Of a stretch of DNA of 56,169 bases, positions 26,282-35,443 are shown piece by piece. Origin of the DNA: an uncultured Eubacteriales bacterium (GTDB lineage: Bacteria > Bacillota > Clostridia > Oscillospirales > Acutalibacteraceae); assembly GCA_934454845.1 (NCBI GenBank), contig CAKSGV010000013.1:1-56169 (forward strand), written 5' to 3'. The stretch's first letter is position 1. The number at the start of each line of letters is the position of its first letter. A model generated the notes under the pieces. The model was not told where the DNA came from. It did not search any database and saw only the letters and a list, made by a program, of their open reading frames with translations. Position numbers and translations under genes: made by a program.

Positions 26282-27139
26282 TTACATATTTTTAAAGAAG
26301 AAAAGTGCGACCGTTCCGGGGCCCACGTGCGCGCCGGTCACGGGTTCGTAACAAACAGTAAGGCAAGTTCCCTTAAAGCCTCTTTCTTTTAAGATCTCAA
26401 GCAAGTGGGAAGCGTCGTTTTCATCATCGGCATGAGCAATTCCTATATCCGAAGATTTATCCTCGCACAGCTCTTCATAATAATCAGCAAGTGACGAAAG
26501 CGCGTTTTTTCTGCCGCGTATCTTTGCGCACATAACGATCTTTCCCTCGCTGTCGCCTCTTAAAACAGGCTTTATTTTAAGAACGGTTCCGACCGCGCTT
26601 GCAATACGGCTTATTCTTCCTCCGCGCTTTAAATATTCAAGATCATCGACAGTAAAATACTGACATATTTTATTTTTCATATCTTCACAGAAGCTTATGA
26701 CCTCTTCAAAGCTTGCGCCTGCTTTTAAATATTTCGCGGCTCTTATTACCTGAAGTCCCTCACCTAAAGAGGCGGCAAGCGAATTTATCACGGCTATTTT
26801 TCTGTCCTTATATTCTTCTCTTAATTCTTCCGCGGCAAGCTTGGCAGAATGAGCTGTGCCGCTTATACCGCCTGACATTGTGATATAAATAACATCATTG
26901 CCTTGCTTTAATTCTTCTTCCAAAGCTTCACAAATCAGAGAAATATTTATCATTGATGTTTTTACATCTGCACCGCCGCGCATAGCGTCATAAAATTTCT
27001 TTCCGTCAAAATCAACCGTATCTTTATAGGAAATCTCTTCCCCATTTACAGTATAGCCGAAAGGAATGACTTTTATATTATATTCATCCGTTATATTTTT
27101 TGTAAGATTTGCCGAGGTATCGGTAAACAAAGTTATCAT
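26282..27139 (-). CDS. DegV family fatty-acid-binding protein (second copy)
   Basis: This 285-residue paralogue of the protein at 239-1099 carries LFTDTSANL at residues 4-12, VKTSMINI near 59, MSGGISGTAHSA near 89-99, and the KRGGRIS segment of the second domain. These are the fatty-acid-contacting loops of the family. The two copies differ in all three loops, so they may bind different lipids, as FakB1 and FakB2 do. AAGGTGAT precedes the ATG. It lies alone after nadE. Confidence 0.9.
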   Translation of the reverse strand: MITLFTDTSANLTKNITDEYNIKVIPFGYTVNGEEISYKDTVDFDGKKFYDAMRGGADVKTSMINISLICEALEEELKQGNDVIYITMSGGISGTAHSAKLAAEELREEYKDRKIAVINSLAASLGEGLQVIRAAKYLKAGASFEEVISFCEDMKNKICQYFTVDDLEYLKRGGRISRIASAVGTVLKIKPVLRGDSEGKIVMCAKIRGRKNALSSLADYYEELCEDKSSDIGIAHADDENDASHLLEILKERGFKGTCLTVCYEPVTGAHVGPGTVALFFFKNM

Positions 27140-27195
27140 ATTATCACCTTTTAAATTTTTAAAGCGACCAAGAAATTAAAAAGCGCTTTATATAA

Positions 27196-27224
27196 ATATT
27201 ATGGCAAATTAGAGATATTTTCAA
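27196..27224 (-). promoter_or_regulatory. Possible promoter of the second degV
   Basis: Minus-strand TTGAAA (27219-27224), a 17-base spacer and TAATAT (27196-27201). The -10 box matches at four of six positions. Confidence 0.35.
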
Positions 27225-27233
27225 TCTACCGTT

Positions 27234-27270
27234 TAGAAAGCGGCTCTACCAATGTTAGAGCCGCTTTCTA
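27234..27270 (-). terminator. Inverted repeat after nadE
   Basis: A perfect 15-bp repeat, TAGAAAGCGGCTCTA with its complement (27234-27248, 27256-27270), has a 7-base loop. It lies 21 bases past the nadE stop, but no T-run follows, so termination would be weak or structure-only. Confidence 0.5.
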
Positions 27271-27291
27271 CTGACAGTTTATCCGATTCTA

Positions 27292-29223
27292 TTAAAGTTC
27301 TTCCGCTTGTTTTATCCAAATCTCCGCCTCAGCGTCGCTCGGGCATCGCCAATCCCCTCTGGGAGAAAGACAAATGCTTCCTATTTTAACGCCGTCAGGC
27401 AAGCAGCTCCTTTTAAACTGCTGAGAGAAAAATCTTTTAAGGAAAACGATAAGCCATTTTTTAACGGTTCTATTATCATATTCCCCTTTAAATGCCAACA
27501 ATGCCAAATCATAGATTTTTTTCGGAGTAAACCCGAATCTTACAAAATAATAAAGGAAAAAATCGTGAAGAGCATACGGTCCGACGATTTCCTCCGTTTG
27601 CTGAGCTATTTTACCATTTTCATCGGGAGGAAGAAGTTCAGGGCTTACGGGAGTATCTAAAATATCCTTTAAAACTTCTTTGCAGTTTTCAAAAATATTG
27701 TTTTCTATGATACTGTCTATCATCCATCTTATAAGAGTTTTGGGAACGGATGAATTAACGCCGTACATACTCATATGATCGGCATTATAAGTGCACCACC
27801 CGAGGGCAAGCTCGCTTAAATCGCCGGTGCCAACAACAAAGCCGTGAGATTTTCCGGCATAATCCATAAGCACCTGTGTGCGCTCTCTTGCCTGTGAGTT
27901 TTCATAGGTTAAATCCTTATTTTGGGGATCCTGCCCGATATCTTTAAAATGCTGCATAACAGCGTTGCTTATCGGAATTTCTACCGAATTTACGCCTAAC
28001 TGCTCCATAAGTTTAACGGAGTTTGAATGTGTGCGGTCGGTAGTTCCGAAAGCCGGCATTGTGATACCGGTGACAGATTTAGGATCAAGTCCCGACAGAG
28101 CGGCGGCTCTTGCGCTTACAAGAAGAGCAAGCGTTGAATCGAGACCGCCCGAAACGCCTATCACAGGCAGGCTTTTGGTTATTTCCATTCGCTTTTTAAG
28201 TCCCATGACCTGCATTTCGAAAATTTCCATACACCTTTGTGCACGGTCTTTTCCAGACTCCGGAACGAAAGGATATTTAAACACTGAGTAAAACAAAGCG
28301 TCATTTTCCTTTTTATCCGAATAAATACTAACAGTTCTAAAATTTTTATTTTTAAGATTAAGACTTGCGGCTTGCGAAAAGGTTTTTATCTTATATCTGT
28401 CCGTGCGGATCTTACCGAGATCTATATCGCTGATAAGGATATAATCGGTATCTATCTTTTTCTTGTTTTCAGCGATAATTCTTCCGTTTTCACAGACTAA
28501 GCTATGACCGGAAAAAATCAAATCGGTCGTTGATTCCTTACAGCCTGCCGAAACATATACATAAGCATTAAGGCTTGACGCTGACTGCTGACTGATAAGA
28601 TTTCTGCGGTAATTTCTTTTTGAGATGGTTTCATTGCTGGCAGAAAGATTTAATATTACCTCTGCTCCCGCAAGCGAAAGAATATTTCCTGGCGGAACTG
28701 CAGCCCAAAGATCCTCGCATATCTCACAGCCGAATTTAAATGAGCCTGTATCAAAAATCAAATCAGTGCCGACAGGTATTTTATAATCGGCAAAAGGCAA
28801 AGAAATTTCACATTTTAAAAGCTCCGATCCCGAAGAAAACCATCTGCCTTCATAAAATTCATTATAAGTAGGAATATAGGTTTTAGGAACAATTCCGAGT
28901 ATCTTTCCTCCGAAAATAACTGCTACGCAGTTATAGAGCCTGCCGCTGATTCCTATAGGCAGACCTACAGCTATAACTGATCTTATTTCCCTTGTTTTTT
29001 CTGCTGTTTTCTTGAGTCCCGCTATCGCCGAAGATAAAAGATTATTATTAAAGAAAAGATCGGCACAGGTATATCCCGTTATGCAAAGTTCTGGAAAAAC
29101 TATAATATCCGGATCACTTTGCGCCGCTTTATAAGCTAAATTCAGAATATTCTCGGTGTTCTTTAAAGGGTCAGCTACCGCCGCATCGGGTACTGCCGCC
29201 GCAACTCTTATAAAATCCTGCAT
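27292..29223 (-). CDS. nadE: Glutamine-dependent NAD synthetase (NadE)
   Basis: NadE makes NAD from nicotinic acid adenine dinucleotide, ATP and glutamine-derived ammonia. The 643-residue protein joins two domains. The N-terminal nitrilase-type amidotransferase shows its triad in FPELCITGY (Glu), VPKTYIPTYNEFYE (Lys) and CEICEDLW (Cys). The C-terminal NAD synthase shows the pyrophosphate loop GVSGGLDST. The tandem form allows use of glutamine directly. AAGGAG precedes the ATG, 24 bases after the small alarmone synthetase gene. Confidence 0.97.
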   Translation of the reverse strand: MQDFIRVAAAVPDAAVADPLKNTENILNLAYKAAQSDPDIIVFPELCITGYTCADLFFNNNLLSSAIAGLKKTAEKTREIRSVIAVGLPIGISGRLYNCVAVIFGGKILGIVPKTYIPTYNEFYEGRWFSSGSELLKCEISLPFADYKIPVGTDLIFDTGSFKFGCEICEDLWAAVPPGNILSLAGAEVILNLSASNETISKRNYRRNLISQQSASSLNAYVYVSAGCKESTTDLIFSGHSLVCENGRIIAENKKKIDTDYILISDIDLGKIRTDRYKIKTFSQAASLNLKNKNFRTVSIYSDKKENDALFYSVFKYPFVPESGKDRAQRCMEIFEMQVMGLKKRMEITKSLPVIGVSGGLDSTLALLVSARAAALSGLDPKSVTGITMPAFGTTDRTHSNSVKLMEQLGVNSVEIPISNAVMQHFKDIGQDPQNKDLTYENSQARERTQVLMDYAGKSHGFVVGTGDLSELALGWCTYNADHMSMYGVNSSVPKTLIRWMIDSIIENNIFENCKEVLKDILDTPVSPELLPPDENGKIAQQTEEIVGPYALHDFFLYYFVRFGFTPKKIYDLALLAFKGEYDNRTVKKWLIVFLKRFFSQQFKRSCLPDGVKIGSICLSPRGDWRCPSDAEAEIWIKQAEEL

Positions 29224-29247
29224 ATTATCCTCTCCTTAAATCGAATA

Positions 29248-29949
29248 TCATTTTATTGAAATAAACTTTTCAACATTCTTATGTATCTGTTCCATTTTTT
29301 TATCGAGTTCAGCGCTAACTCTCGCGCATTCCTTAAGCTCGTCTTCCGTCTGACCGGTAAGCTCGTAATTTTTCTTGTACTTGATTTTATGTTCAAGCGT
29401 TGCCCACCAATCCATAGAAATAGTCCTAAATTGAACCTCAACTTTCATAAACTTTTTTTCATCGTGCAAGAAAATCGGAATTTCAACTATAAGATGAAGA
29501 CTTCTGTAACCCGTTTCTTTAGGATTTTTTATATAGTCTTTCATATTAATAAGCTTAATATCATCTTGCTTTAAAAGTGCGTCAGCCATCATATATATAT
29601 CCGATGGGAAAGCGCATATAACCCTTACTCCCGCGATATCATAAATATTATCTTCAATACTTTTAGCATTAACAGGAATATTTTTTCTTTTGCATTTTTC
29701 TAGTATACTTTCGGGAGATTTAAGTCTTGTTTTAATGCTTTCTATAGGATTTCGGTCATATTGCAGGGAAAGTTCTTCATTTAAAACATTAAACTTAGTT
29801 GAAACCTCCATCATAGCGCATCTGTAATAAGCCATAAGCTCTTTAAAAGGCATTGTATATTCCTGTGCTAAAAGCCTTATTTCGTCTTCATTTATTTTGC
29901 TTTTAAGAAACTGCTCCAGTATTTTCCCGTTTTTATTAAAAAGTGCCAT
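29248..29949 (-). CDS. Small alarmone synthetase (RelQ/YjbM-like)
   Basis: This 233-residue protein has only the (p)ppGpp synthetase domain and no hydrolase, TGS or ACT domain, so it is a small alarmone synthetase that transfers pyrophosphate from ATP to GDP or GTP. Motifs are DIAGVRVICAF, NPKETGYRSLHL and VEVQFRTISMDWWATLEHKIKYK, with conserved Arg, Tyr and Glu of the active site. The C-terminal helices suit the tetramers of RelQ. It heads an apparent operon with nadE. RelQ and RelP-type proteins cannot be told apart with certainty here. Confidence 0.92.
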   Translation of the reverse strand: MALFNKNGKILEQFLKSKINEDEIRLLAQEYTMPFKELMAYYRCAMMEVSTKFNVLNEELSLQYDRNPIESIKTRLKSPESILEKCKRKNIPVNAKSIEDNIYDIAGVRVICAFPSDIYMMADALLKQDDIKLINMKDYIKNPKETGYRSLHLIVEIPIFLHDEKKFMKVEVQFRTISMDWWATLEHKIKYKKNYELTGQTEDELKECARVSAELDKKMEQIHKNVEKFISIK

Positions 29950-30023
29950 TGTTTCATCCTCTTAACCATTATTTACTATATTATAAAGCACAATTATGGA
30001 TTTTTTTAAAACACAATATTAAT

Positions 30024-30051
30024 ATTATACCATATTTAAAAATAATAGCAA
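30024..30051 (-). promoter_or_regulatory. Promoter of the alarmone synthetase-nadE operon
   Basis: Minus-strand TTGCTA (30046-30051), a 16-base spacer and TATAAT (30024-30029), about 70 bases before the ATG. A second TATAAT-like sequence lies nearer the gene. Confidence 0.5.
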
Positions 30052-30084
30052 CATTTTTGCCTATTAGATACTAATCGTGTCTTT

Positions 30085-30129
30085 AAAAAAACTGCCGTGT
30101 TAAAAGAAATATCTTTTCGCGGCAGTTTT
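30085..30129 (-). terminator. Terminator of spoIVB
   Basis: AAAACTGCCG (30088-30097) pairs with CGGCAGTTTT (30120-30129), and an inner AAAGA/TCTTT stem extends it. On the minus strand it ends in a run of Ts, 7 bases past the stop. Confidence 0.8.
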
Positions 30130-30135
30130 ATTATT

Positions 30136-31380
30136 TTAAGACGCATTTTTAAGTTTTTTGGCATCTGCAGCCACTTTAGCCTCTTTTAACATATTTTCGG
30201 CAAATATTCCGTAACCCGTTTTAGGATCGTCAACAAGAACGTGAGTCACAGCTCCGACAAGCTTGCCGTTTTGAATTATCGGGCTGCCGCTCATTCCCTG
30301 CACTATTCCGCCTGCCTTATCCAAAAGCTCGGGATCGGTAACAGTCACCAAAAGATTTTGAGTTTTGGAAAGATAGGTCAGGTTTCTCTTTTTAATGCAG
30401 CATGAATAAAGCTTAGGCTGTTCGCCTGAAACCGTGCATAAGATCTGTGCTTTGCCGTCTGTCACTTCCTGCTTATTCGCAACCTTTGTAAGGTTGCCGA
30501 AATTAAGCTCGCCCTTTAAAAAACCATATACGCCGTCTGATTTATTTGCGGCAATATCAGCTAAAGAAGAAAAGGTGAATTTACCTTTCAGCTCGCCGGG
30601 GTTGCCGTTTGACGCTTTGTTTACGGATATTATTTCCGCTCCGACCATTTCTCCCGAAGACGGATCGAGCAGACTTCCCGTATCTTCATCGCATATTCCG
30701 TGGCCGAGGCCGCAGATAACATTGTCTGACGGGCTGTAAAAAGTAAGAGTGCCTATTCCCGCTGAGCTGTCCCTTACCCAAACTCCTATTCTGTAAACTC
30801 CGTCGGACTTGTCTTTAACAGGATTTATTTTAAGATCTACCGAATTTTTCTTTCTGTTTATTTTAAGCGCGAGTTCTTTGCCATTGGAACCGCTCACAAT
30901 TTCCGAAACATCTTCGTTACAGTTAACGCTTATGCCGTCAATCGTTTCGATATAATCTCCGACTTTAAGTCCTGCTTCTTTCGCCGGATCAACGGATCCG
31001 TTTGATGTGTTAACACTTGATGTTTCTATTACAAGCACGCCGTTTGTATAAAGCTTCATTCCGAAAGGGTTTCCAAGCACCGTTACATACGACGGATCGA
31101 CGACCTCAACATTGGTTGAAGAAAAAGGAATAAAGCCGAAAAGCTTTAAATCGATATTATATTTTTCTCCGACCGACGACGCCGACACCTGCCTGAATTT
31201 TGCGCCCTTATAAACAGCCGTAACAGGCAGTTTTGAATCAAGGCTGAAACTTTCTCCGGGATTCACCTTATAGCTTGTTGCTACATCCTTTTTCATAACA
31301 TAAAGCGTTAAAAACAGAGCAAAAGAAATTACGGCAAATAAAATTGCCGTCGCTCTGACCGCCGTTTTTGCAAATTTCAT
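30136..31380 (-). CDS. spoIVB: SpoIVB serine peptidase
   Basis: SpoIVB is made in the forespore and crosses to the intermembrane space, where it triggers SpoIVFB cleavage of pro-sigma-K. The 414-residue protein has one membrane span at residues 8-29, a PDZ domain around residues 115-195 (GLKVGDYIETIDGI), and an S55 peptidase domain. The catalytic His lies in GLGHGICDEDTG and the Ser in QGMSGSPIIQNGKLVGAVTHV, both intact. GGTGAT precedes the ATG. It is separated from htrA by a terminator, so it should have its own, probably sporulation-specific promoter, which I could not define. Confidence 0.95.
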   Translation of the reverse strand: MKFAKTAVRATAILFAVISFALFLTLYVMKKDVATSYKVNPGESFSLDSKLPVTAVYKGAKFRQVSASSVGEKYNIDLKLFGFIPFSSTNVEVVDPSYVTVLGNPFGMKLYTNGVLVIETSSVNTSNGSVDPAKEAGLKVGDYIETIDGISVNCNEDVSEIVSGSNGKELALKINRKKNSVDLKINPVKDKSDGVYRIGVWVRDSSAGIGTLTFYSPSDNVICGLGHGICDEDTGSLLDPSSGEMVGAEIISVNKASNGNPGELKGKFTFSSLADIAANKSDGVYGFLKGELNFGNLTKVANKQEVTDGKAQILCTVSGEQPKLYSCCIKKRNLTYLSKTQNLLVTVTDPELLDKAGGIVQGMSGSPIIQNGKLVGAVTHVLVDDPKTGYGIFAENMLKEAKVAADAKKLKNAS

Positions 31381-31427
31381 TATATCACCCTCAAAGTAAT
31401 ATAATTATTCCCTGAAATACACAAAAT

Positions 31428-31462
31428 AAAACCGTTTCATGGGAAAATCATGAAACGGTTTT
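31428..31462 (-). terminator. Terminator of htrA
   Basis: A perfect 14-bp repeat (31428-31441 with 31449-31462) and a 7-base loop, ending in Ts on the minus strand, lie 18 bases past the htrA stop. Confidence 0.8.
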
Positions 31463-31480
31463 TTAAAAAGTTATATAAAT

Positions 31481-32827
31481 TTATCCGCCGTAAGGGAAAT
31501 CGAATGTTTTTCCGGAAGAACTGCTTTCCGAAGAACTGTTTGATTTATCGGAAGAATCTGATTTTACAGAAGAAGAATAGCTCGATTCTCCGATATTTGC
31601 TTTAAGCTTTGCGGAGTATTCCTTTACACCGCCGTTTGATTCCACCACGGTGACCTTTATAGTATCTCCTGCGCGGCAGTCGTCGATAATATTTAGCACC
31701 ATATCGTCGTAGGTAATTTTTGTGCCGTTGATATGAGTAATTATATCGCCCTCTTTTACCTTCCCGTAAAGATCGCTGTCCTCTCCGACGGAAACGACAT
31801 AAAGACCTGTGCTTGAAAGATTTTTCGAATTCGCTTCGGGAGTATTTATCATCTGATAAGTAATTCCGAGTTTTGCCCTGTCTGTTACCTTCCCGTATTT
31901 TATAAGCTGTTTTGTTACTCTCGAAACGGTGGTTGTGGGAATTGCAAAACCTATTGAATCATATTGAGCGCCGGCAAGCTTTGAAGAAGTGATTCCTACT
32001 ACCTGGCCGTACATATTTACTAGCGCGCCTCCGGAACTGCCGGGGTTTATGGCACTGTCTGTCTGAATAAGTTTTGAAGAATAATTAGAGGTGGTTTTAA
32101 CTCTGCGCTCGGTGAGCGATACTATTCCGCTCGTGATAGTCGATTTATCCTGTGCGGAGCTTGGTCTGCCTATCGCTACGACCGATTCGCCGCAAATAAG
32201 CTCGGAAGAATTTCCCAAAGTGGCGGCGGTTATACCGGAAGTTTTAGTAAGCTTAAGCACTGCAAGATCGCTTATAGAATCGCCGGCCACATATTCTGCT
32301 GTTCTTTCAGAACCGTCGCTCATATAAACAAGGAATTTAGGAGCGCCTATTTCGGCATAGATATGGTCGTTTGTAACAATATATCCGTCTTCGGAAATTA
32401 TAACTCCCGTCGCATTAGCCGAGGAACCCGCGGAATTATAAACAATTATTCCGACAATACTTTTATCGACCTGATCGTAGACCTGGGCAGGAGTCATCTG
32501 ATCCGTTTTCTTAGGCTTTGCAGCGAGATCTACAGTAATATTTTTATTTCTCGCATACTGCGAAGTACTTCTGCCCATAAAAAATCCTGTAAGGCAGGTG
32601 GCAGTAAGAAGCATAACGCAAGCCATTATCAGAGCAAATAGCTTGAGTCCTCTGACGGAAGATGAATAGTCCTTATTAGGCTCGTCGTCAGTATATTCTA
32701 CCTTGACAAGCGTAGTCGAAACCGGGGATTTCTCCGGCTCCTTAAAGCTTTCTTCCGCAACTGTTTCAGGCTCCTGTTTTATTTCCTCGTCATTTGAATT
32801 AAGATTATTATTAATTTCTTCGCTCAT
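31481..32827 (-). CDS. HtrA/DegP-like serine protease
   Basis: This 448-residue membrane protease handles misfolded surface proteins. An acidic cytoplasmic head (residues 1-60) is followed by a membrane span at 61-85. The trypsin-like domain holds His in VTNDHIY, Asp in SDLAVLKL and Ser in NPGSSGGALV. One PDZ domain follows (LYGKVKEGDIITHING), and the last 30 residues are mostly serine ending FDFPYGG. AAAGGAA precedes the ATG. It follows the histidine kinase gene by 31 bases on the same strand; such kinase-htrA pairs, as CssRS-HtrA in Bacillus, respond to secretion stress. Confidence 0.93.
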   Translation of the reverse strand: MSEEINNNLNSNDEEIKQEPETVAEESFKEPEKSPVSTTLVKVEYTDDEPNKDYSSSVRGLKLFALIMACVMLLTATCLTGFFMGRSTSQYARNKNITVDLAAKPKKTDQMTPAQVYDQVDKSIVGIIVYNSAGSSANATGVIISEDGYIVTNDHIYAEIGAPKFLVYMSDGSERTAEYVAGDSISDLAVLKLTKTSGITAATLGNSSELICGESVVAIGRPSSAQDKSTITSGIVSLTERRVKTTSNYSSKLIQTDSAINPGSSGGALVNMYGQVVGITSSKLAGAQYDSIGFAIPTTTVSRVTKQLIKYGKVTDRAKLGITYQMINTPEANSKNLSSTGLYVVSVGEDSDLYGKVKEGDIITHINGTKITYDDMVLNIIDDCRAGDTIKVTVVESNGGVKEYSAKLKANIGESSYSSSVKSDSSDKSNSSSESSSSGKTFDFPYGG

Positions 32828-32858
32828 AAAAATTTCCTTTCAAAATCAATAATACAAA

Positions 32859-34292
32859 TTATTTTATAAGAGGGAGTTTTACTTCAAATTCCGTAAATTT
32901 GTTTTCAACGCTTGATACAGCGATCGTTCCTCCGTGAGATTTTACTATTGTTTTTACAATATAAAGACCGAGTCCCATACTGTTTTTATTAGCAGACCTT
33001 GATTTATCAAGCTTATAAAATCTTTCGAAAACAAGCGGCAATTCGCTTTGCGGAATTCCCTTGCCGGTATTTCTTATTTTAAAGTCCATAACCTTTAAAT
33101 CCGCACTCAGCGAGAAAGAAATCGATCCGCCCTCATCCGTGAATTTAACGGCATTATCCACAAGATTATAAATCACTCTGTAAATAAGGTCCTTATCGGC
33201 ATTTAAAGTGATACTTTCTATTGAATCGAGCCCTGAAATTTCAAGCTTTCTTTCCTCTATTCTCTGCTCCTGGCTTACAACTATTCTGAGAAGAAGTTCT
33301 CTAAAATCAAACTTCTCATATTTAAGAGCAAATTCTCCCGATTCAAGCTTTGAAATGCTGAGCATTGACTGAACCATTCTTGAAAGTCTTTTTATCTCTT
33401 CGGAAACAATATTAAGATAATAATTCTGTTTTTCCGGCTCTATAGTACCGTCGATAATTCCGTCTACAAATCCGCTTATAGTAGTCATCGGGGTTTTAAG
33501 TTCGTGCGAAACATTCGCAACAAAGCTTTTTCTTGTTTCCTCAAGTCTTGAGATAGAATTTGTCATCTGGTTAAACGATGCGGCAAGCTCGCCTATTTCA
33601 TCGTCGCTCGTGATGGGAATTCGCTTTGAAAAATCTCCCCCCGCCATTGCTTTAGAAGCGTCGGACATAAGCTTTATCGGGTTAGAAATCTTGACCGTCA
33701 TTCCATACAACGCAAAAAACATCAGCACAACCGGAATAATAGAAGAGAACAAAAAGAGTCTTGTGACTTTTTTTGTCAAATGCTTAACGCTTGCAAGCGA
33801 AGAAGCGGCTACAACATATCCCATTTGCTTGTCATTTTTAGAAACAAGCTTGCAAGAATAGAAATACTGCTGCTCCTTATATAGATCCAGATCATCAATT
33901 CCCTTCGGCTCTTTCCTGCCGAAGCCTTTTATAACGCCGTCGGGAATTTTCGAGCCCGAATGGCCGCAAAATCCGTTTATCCCGAATTCCTCGCAGCTGC
34001 AAACCTTTATAATACCGTAGCTGTTGGTTACAAAAACGTCGCTGTCGTTTACCGCGCAGAGATTTTTAATAATATAGTAAAGACCTTTATTATCTGCCGC
34101 TTCATCTATGGTGTATATCTGACCGCCGGCAAAATCCGCCACGCTTTCGCTTACTTTTTTGAGTGATTCGTATTTTAAATCTGCAACATAATCATTATAC
34201 ACAAGGGTGAGCGTCGCCATTAAAGTTCCCAGGCTTAAAATGATTATCAGCATAAATGCTAAAAAATATTTTCCGAAAAGACGCTGTCGCAT
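32859..34292 (-). CDS. Two-component sensor histidine kinase
   Basis: The 477-residue protein has a membrane span near residues 9-32, an extracytoplasmic domain of about 130 residues with several cysteines, a second span near 178-198, and a HAMP linker (PIKLMSDASKAMAGGDFSKRIP). The H box is FVANVSHELKTPMTT, the N box NLVDNAVKFT, G1 TGKGIPQSELP and G2 GLGLYIVK. The start ATG shares one base with the regulator stop (TGATG) and GAGGT lies 6 bases upstream. The cysteine-containing sensor domain and the downstream htrA suggest envelope or redox stress, which is inference. Confidence 0.93.
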   Translation of the reverse strand: MRQRLFGKYFLAFMLIIILSLGTLMATLTLVYNDYVADLKYESLKKVSESVADFAGGQIYTIDEAADNKGLYYIIKNLCAVNDSDVFVTNSYGIIKVCSCEEFGINGFCGHSGSKIPDGVIKGFGRKEPKGIDDLDLYKEQQYFYSCKLVSKNDKQMGYVVAASSLASVKHLTKKVTRLFLFSSIIPVVLMFFALYGMTVKISNPIKLMSDASKAMAGGDFSKRIPITSDDEIGELAASFNQMTNSISRLEETRKSFVANVSHELKTPMTTISGFVDGIIDGTIEPEKQNYYLNIVSEEIKRLSRMVQSMLSISKLESGEFALKYEKFDFRELLLRIVVSQEQRIEERKLEISGLDSIESITLNADKDLIYRVIYNLVDNAVKFTDEGGSISFSLSADLKVMDFKIRNTGKGIPQSELPLVFERFYKLDKSRSANKNSMGLGLYIVKTIVKSHGGTIAVSSVENKFTEFEVKLPLIK

Positions 34293-34981
34293 CACTTTAC
34301 CTCAAATTTGTATCCAACGCCCCAAACGGTCTTAAGCGACCATTTTTCGGAAACATTTTCAAGCTTTTCTCTAAGCCTTTTAACATGAACGTCGACCGTT
34401 CTCGAATCACCGTAATAATCAAAGCCCCAAACTTCATCAAGAAGCTGATCGCGGGTATACACCCTGTTCGGATTGCTTGCAAGATGATAAATAAGCTCAA
34501 GCTCTTTCGGAGGAGTGTCTATCCGCTTGCCGTCAACTATCAGCTCATAATTAGTAAGATTGATAATAAGCTTATCAAAGCGGACTTCTTTAATATCGGT
34601 CTGTGAGTCTTCTCCGTTAGTTCTGCGGAGAACGGCTTTTATTCTTGCTACAACCTCTTTCGAATCAAATGGCTTACTGACATAATCGTCAGCCCCTAGC
34701 TCTAATCCCAATATTTTATCAAAGGTTTCGCCCTTTGCGGTAAGCATAATTATTGGCGTATTGCTCTTCTTGCGGATCTCGCGGCAGACCTGCCAACCGT
34801 CAAGCCGGGGCATCATAATATCAAGAACAATAAGAGCCACATCGAATTTTTCCGCCTGCTCAAGCGCCTCTTTTCCGTCGTGAGCAACCACGGTATTAAA
34901 TCCGTCTTTTTCAAGATAGAGCCTTAAAAGCTCGCATATATTTATATCATCATCCGCGATTAAAATCGTTTGACGGTTCAT
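34292..34981 (-). CDS. OmpR/PhoB-family response regulator
   Basis: This 229-residue regulator has a receiver domain with the acidic pair DDD near residue 10, the phospho-accepting Asp in LIVLDIMMPRLDG, and the Lys in YVSKPFDSKE. The C-terminal winged helix includes ELELIYHLASNPNRVYTRDQLL and the recognition segment SRTVDVHVKRLREKL. AGGGGGA precedes the ATG. It is co-translated with the kinase and probably with htrA. Confidence 0.95.
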   Translation of the reverse strand: MNRQTILIADDDINICELLRLYLEKDGFNTVVAHDGKEALEQAEKFDVALIVLDIMMPRLDGWQVCREIRKKSNTPIIMLTAKGETFDKILGLELGADDYVSKPFDSKEVVARIKAVLRRTNGEDSQTDIKEVRFDKLIINLTNYELIVDGKRIDTPPKELELIYHLASNPNRVYTRDQLLDEVWGFDYYGDSRTVDVHVKRLREKLENVSEKWSLKTVWGVGYKFEVK

Positions 34982-35071
34982 AATCCTGTCCCCCTAATAA
35001 ACTTTATGAAAAAATTTTACAATAATTTTATTACTAAAATATGAATATTTGTATTATTTTTTGAAAACAAA

Positions 35072-35105
35072 CCTACCGCCCGGAAAAGAAATTCCGAGCG
35101 GTAGG
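35072..35105 (-). terminator. Terminator of the zinc-ribbon gene
   Basis: CCTACCGCCCGGAA (35072-35085) pairs with TTCCGAGCGGTAGG (35092-35105), with one mismatch. On the minus strand TTTGTTTTC follows. Confidence 0.75.
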
Positions 35106-35119
35106 TAAATTGTCAAAAA

Positions 35120-35416
35120 TTATTCAGCGTCGTCTTTCTGATTCTGCTCTTTCATTTTTGCAAAGCATTCGCTGCAATAAACGGGTCGGTCGTCACGGGG
35201 AACGAAAGGAACCTTTGCTACGCCGCCGCAGGCATCGCAGACTGCCTCGTGCATTTCACGCGGCGCTCTGTTTGCATTCTTGCGCTTGTCGCGGCACGCT
35301 TTACAGCGCTGGGGCTCGTTCTCAAAGCCTTTTTCCTGATAAAACTCCTGCTCCCTTGCAGTGAAAACGAATTCCGCTCCGCACTCCTTGCAAACTAAAG
35401 TCTTGTCTTCGAACAT
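35120..35416 (-). CDS. Zinc-ribbon protein
   Basis: The 98-residue protein has four CxxC pairs: CKEC (about residue 9), CKAC (38), CDAC (60) and CSEC (80), so two zinc ribbons are likely. The first half resembles the 'probable zinc-ribbon' domain with EQEFYQEKGFENEPQRC, common in Clostridia. The tail is acidic. Such proteins may bind nucleic acid or protein; the function is unknown. GAGAGG precedes the ATG. The leader contains a tRNA-like sequence just after the sigma-factor gene, and no promoter is obvious between them. Confidence 0.85.
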   Translation of the reverse strand: MFEDKTLVCKECGAEFVFTAREQEFYQEKGFENEPQRCKACRDKRKNANRAPREMHEAVCDACGGVAKVPFVPRDDRPVYCSECFAKMKEQNQKDDAE

Positions 35417-35443
35417 TTTTTGTACCTCTCTTGTTTTCTATTT

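Noticed and set aside
35110..35364. 84-residue arginine-rich plus-strand frame
   Set aside because: It is the reverse strand of the zinc-ribbon gene, whose CxxC pattern proves the minus-strand frame.
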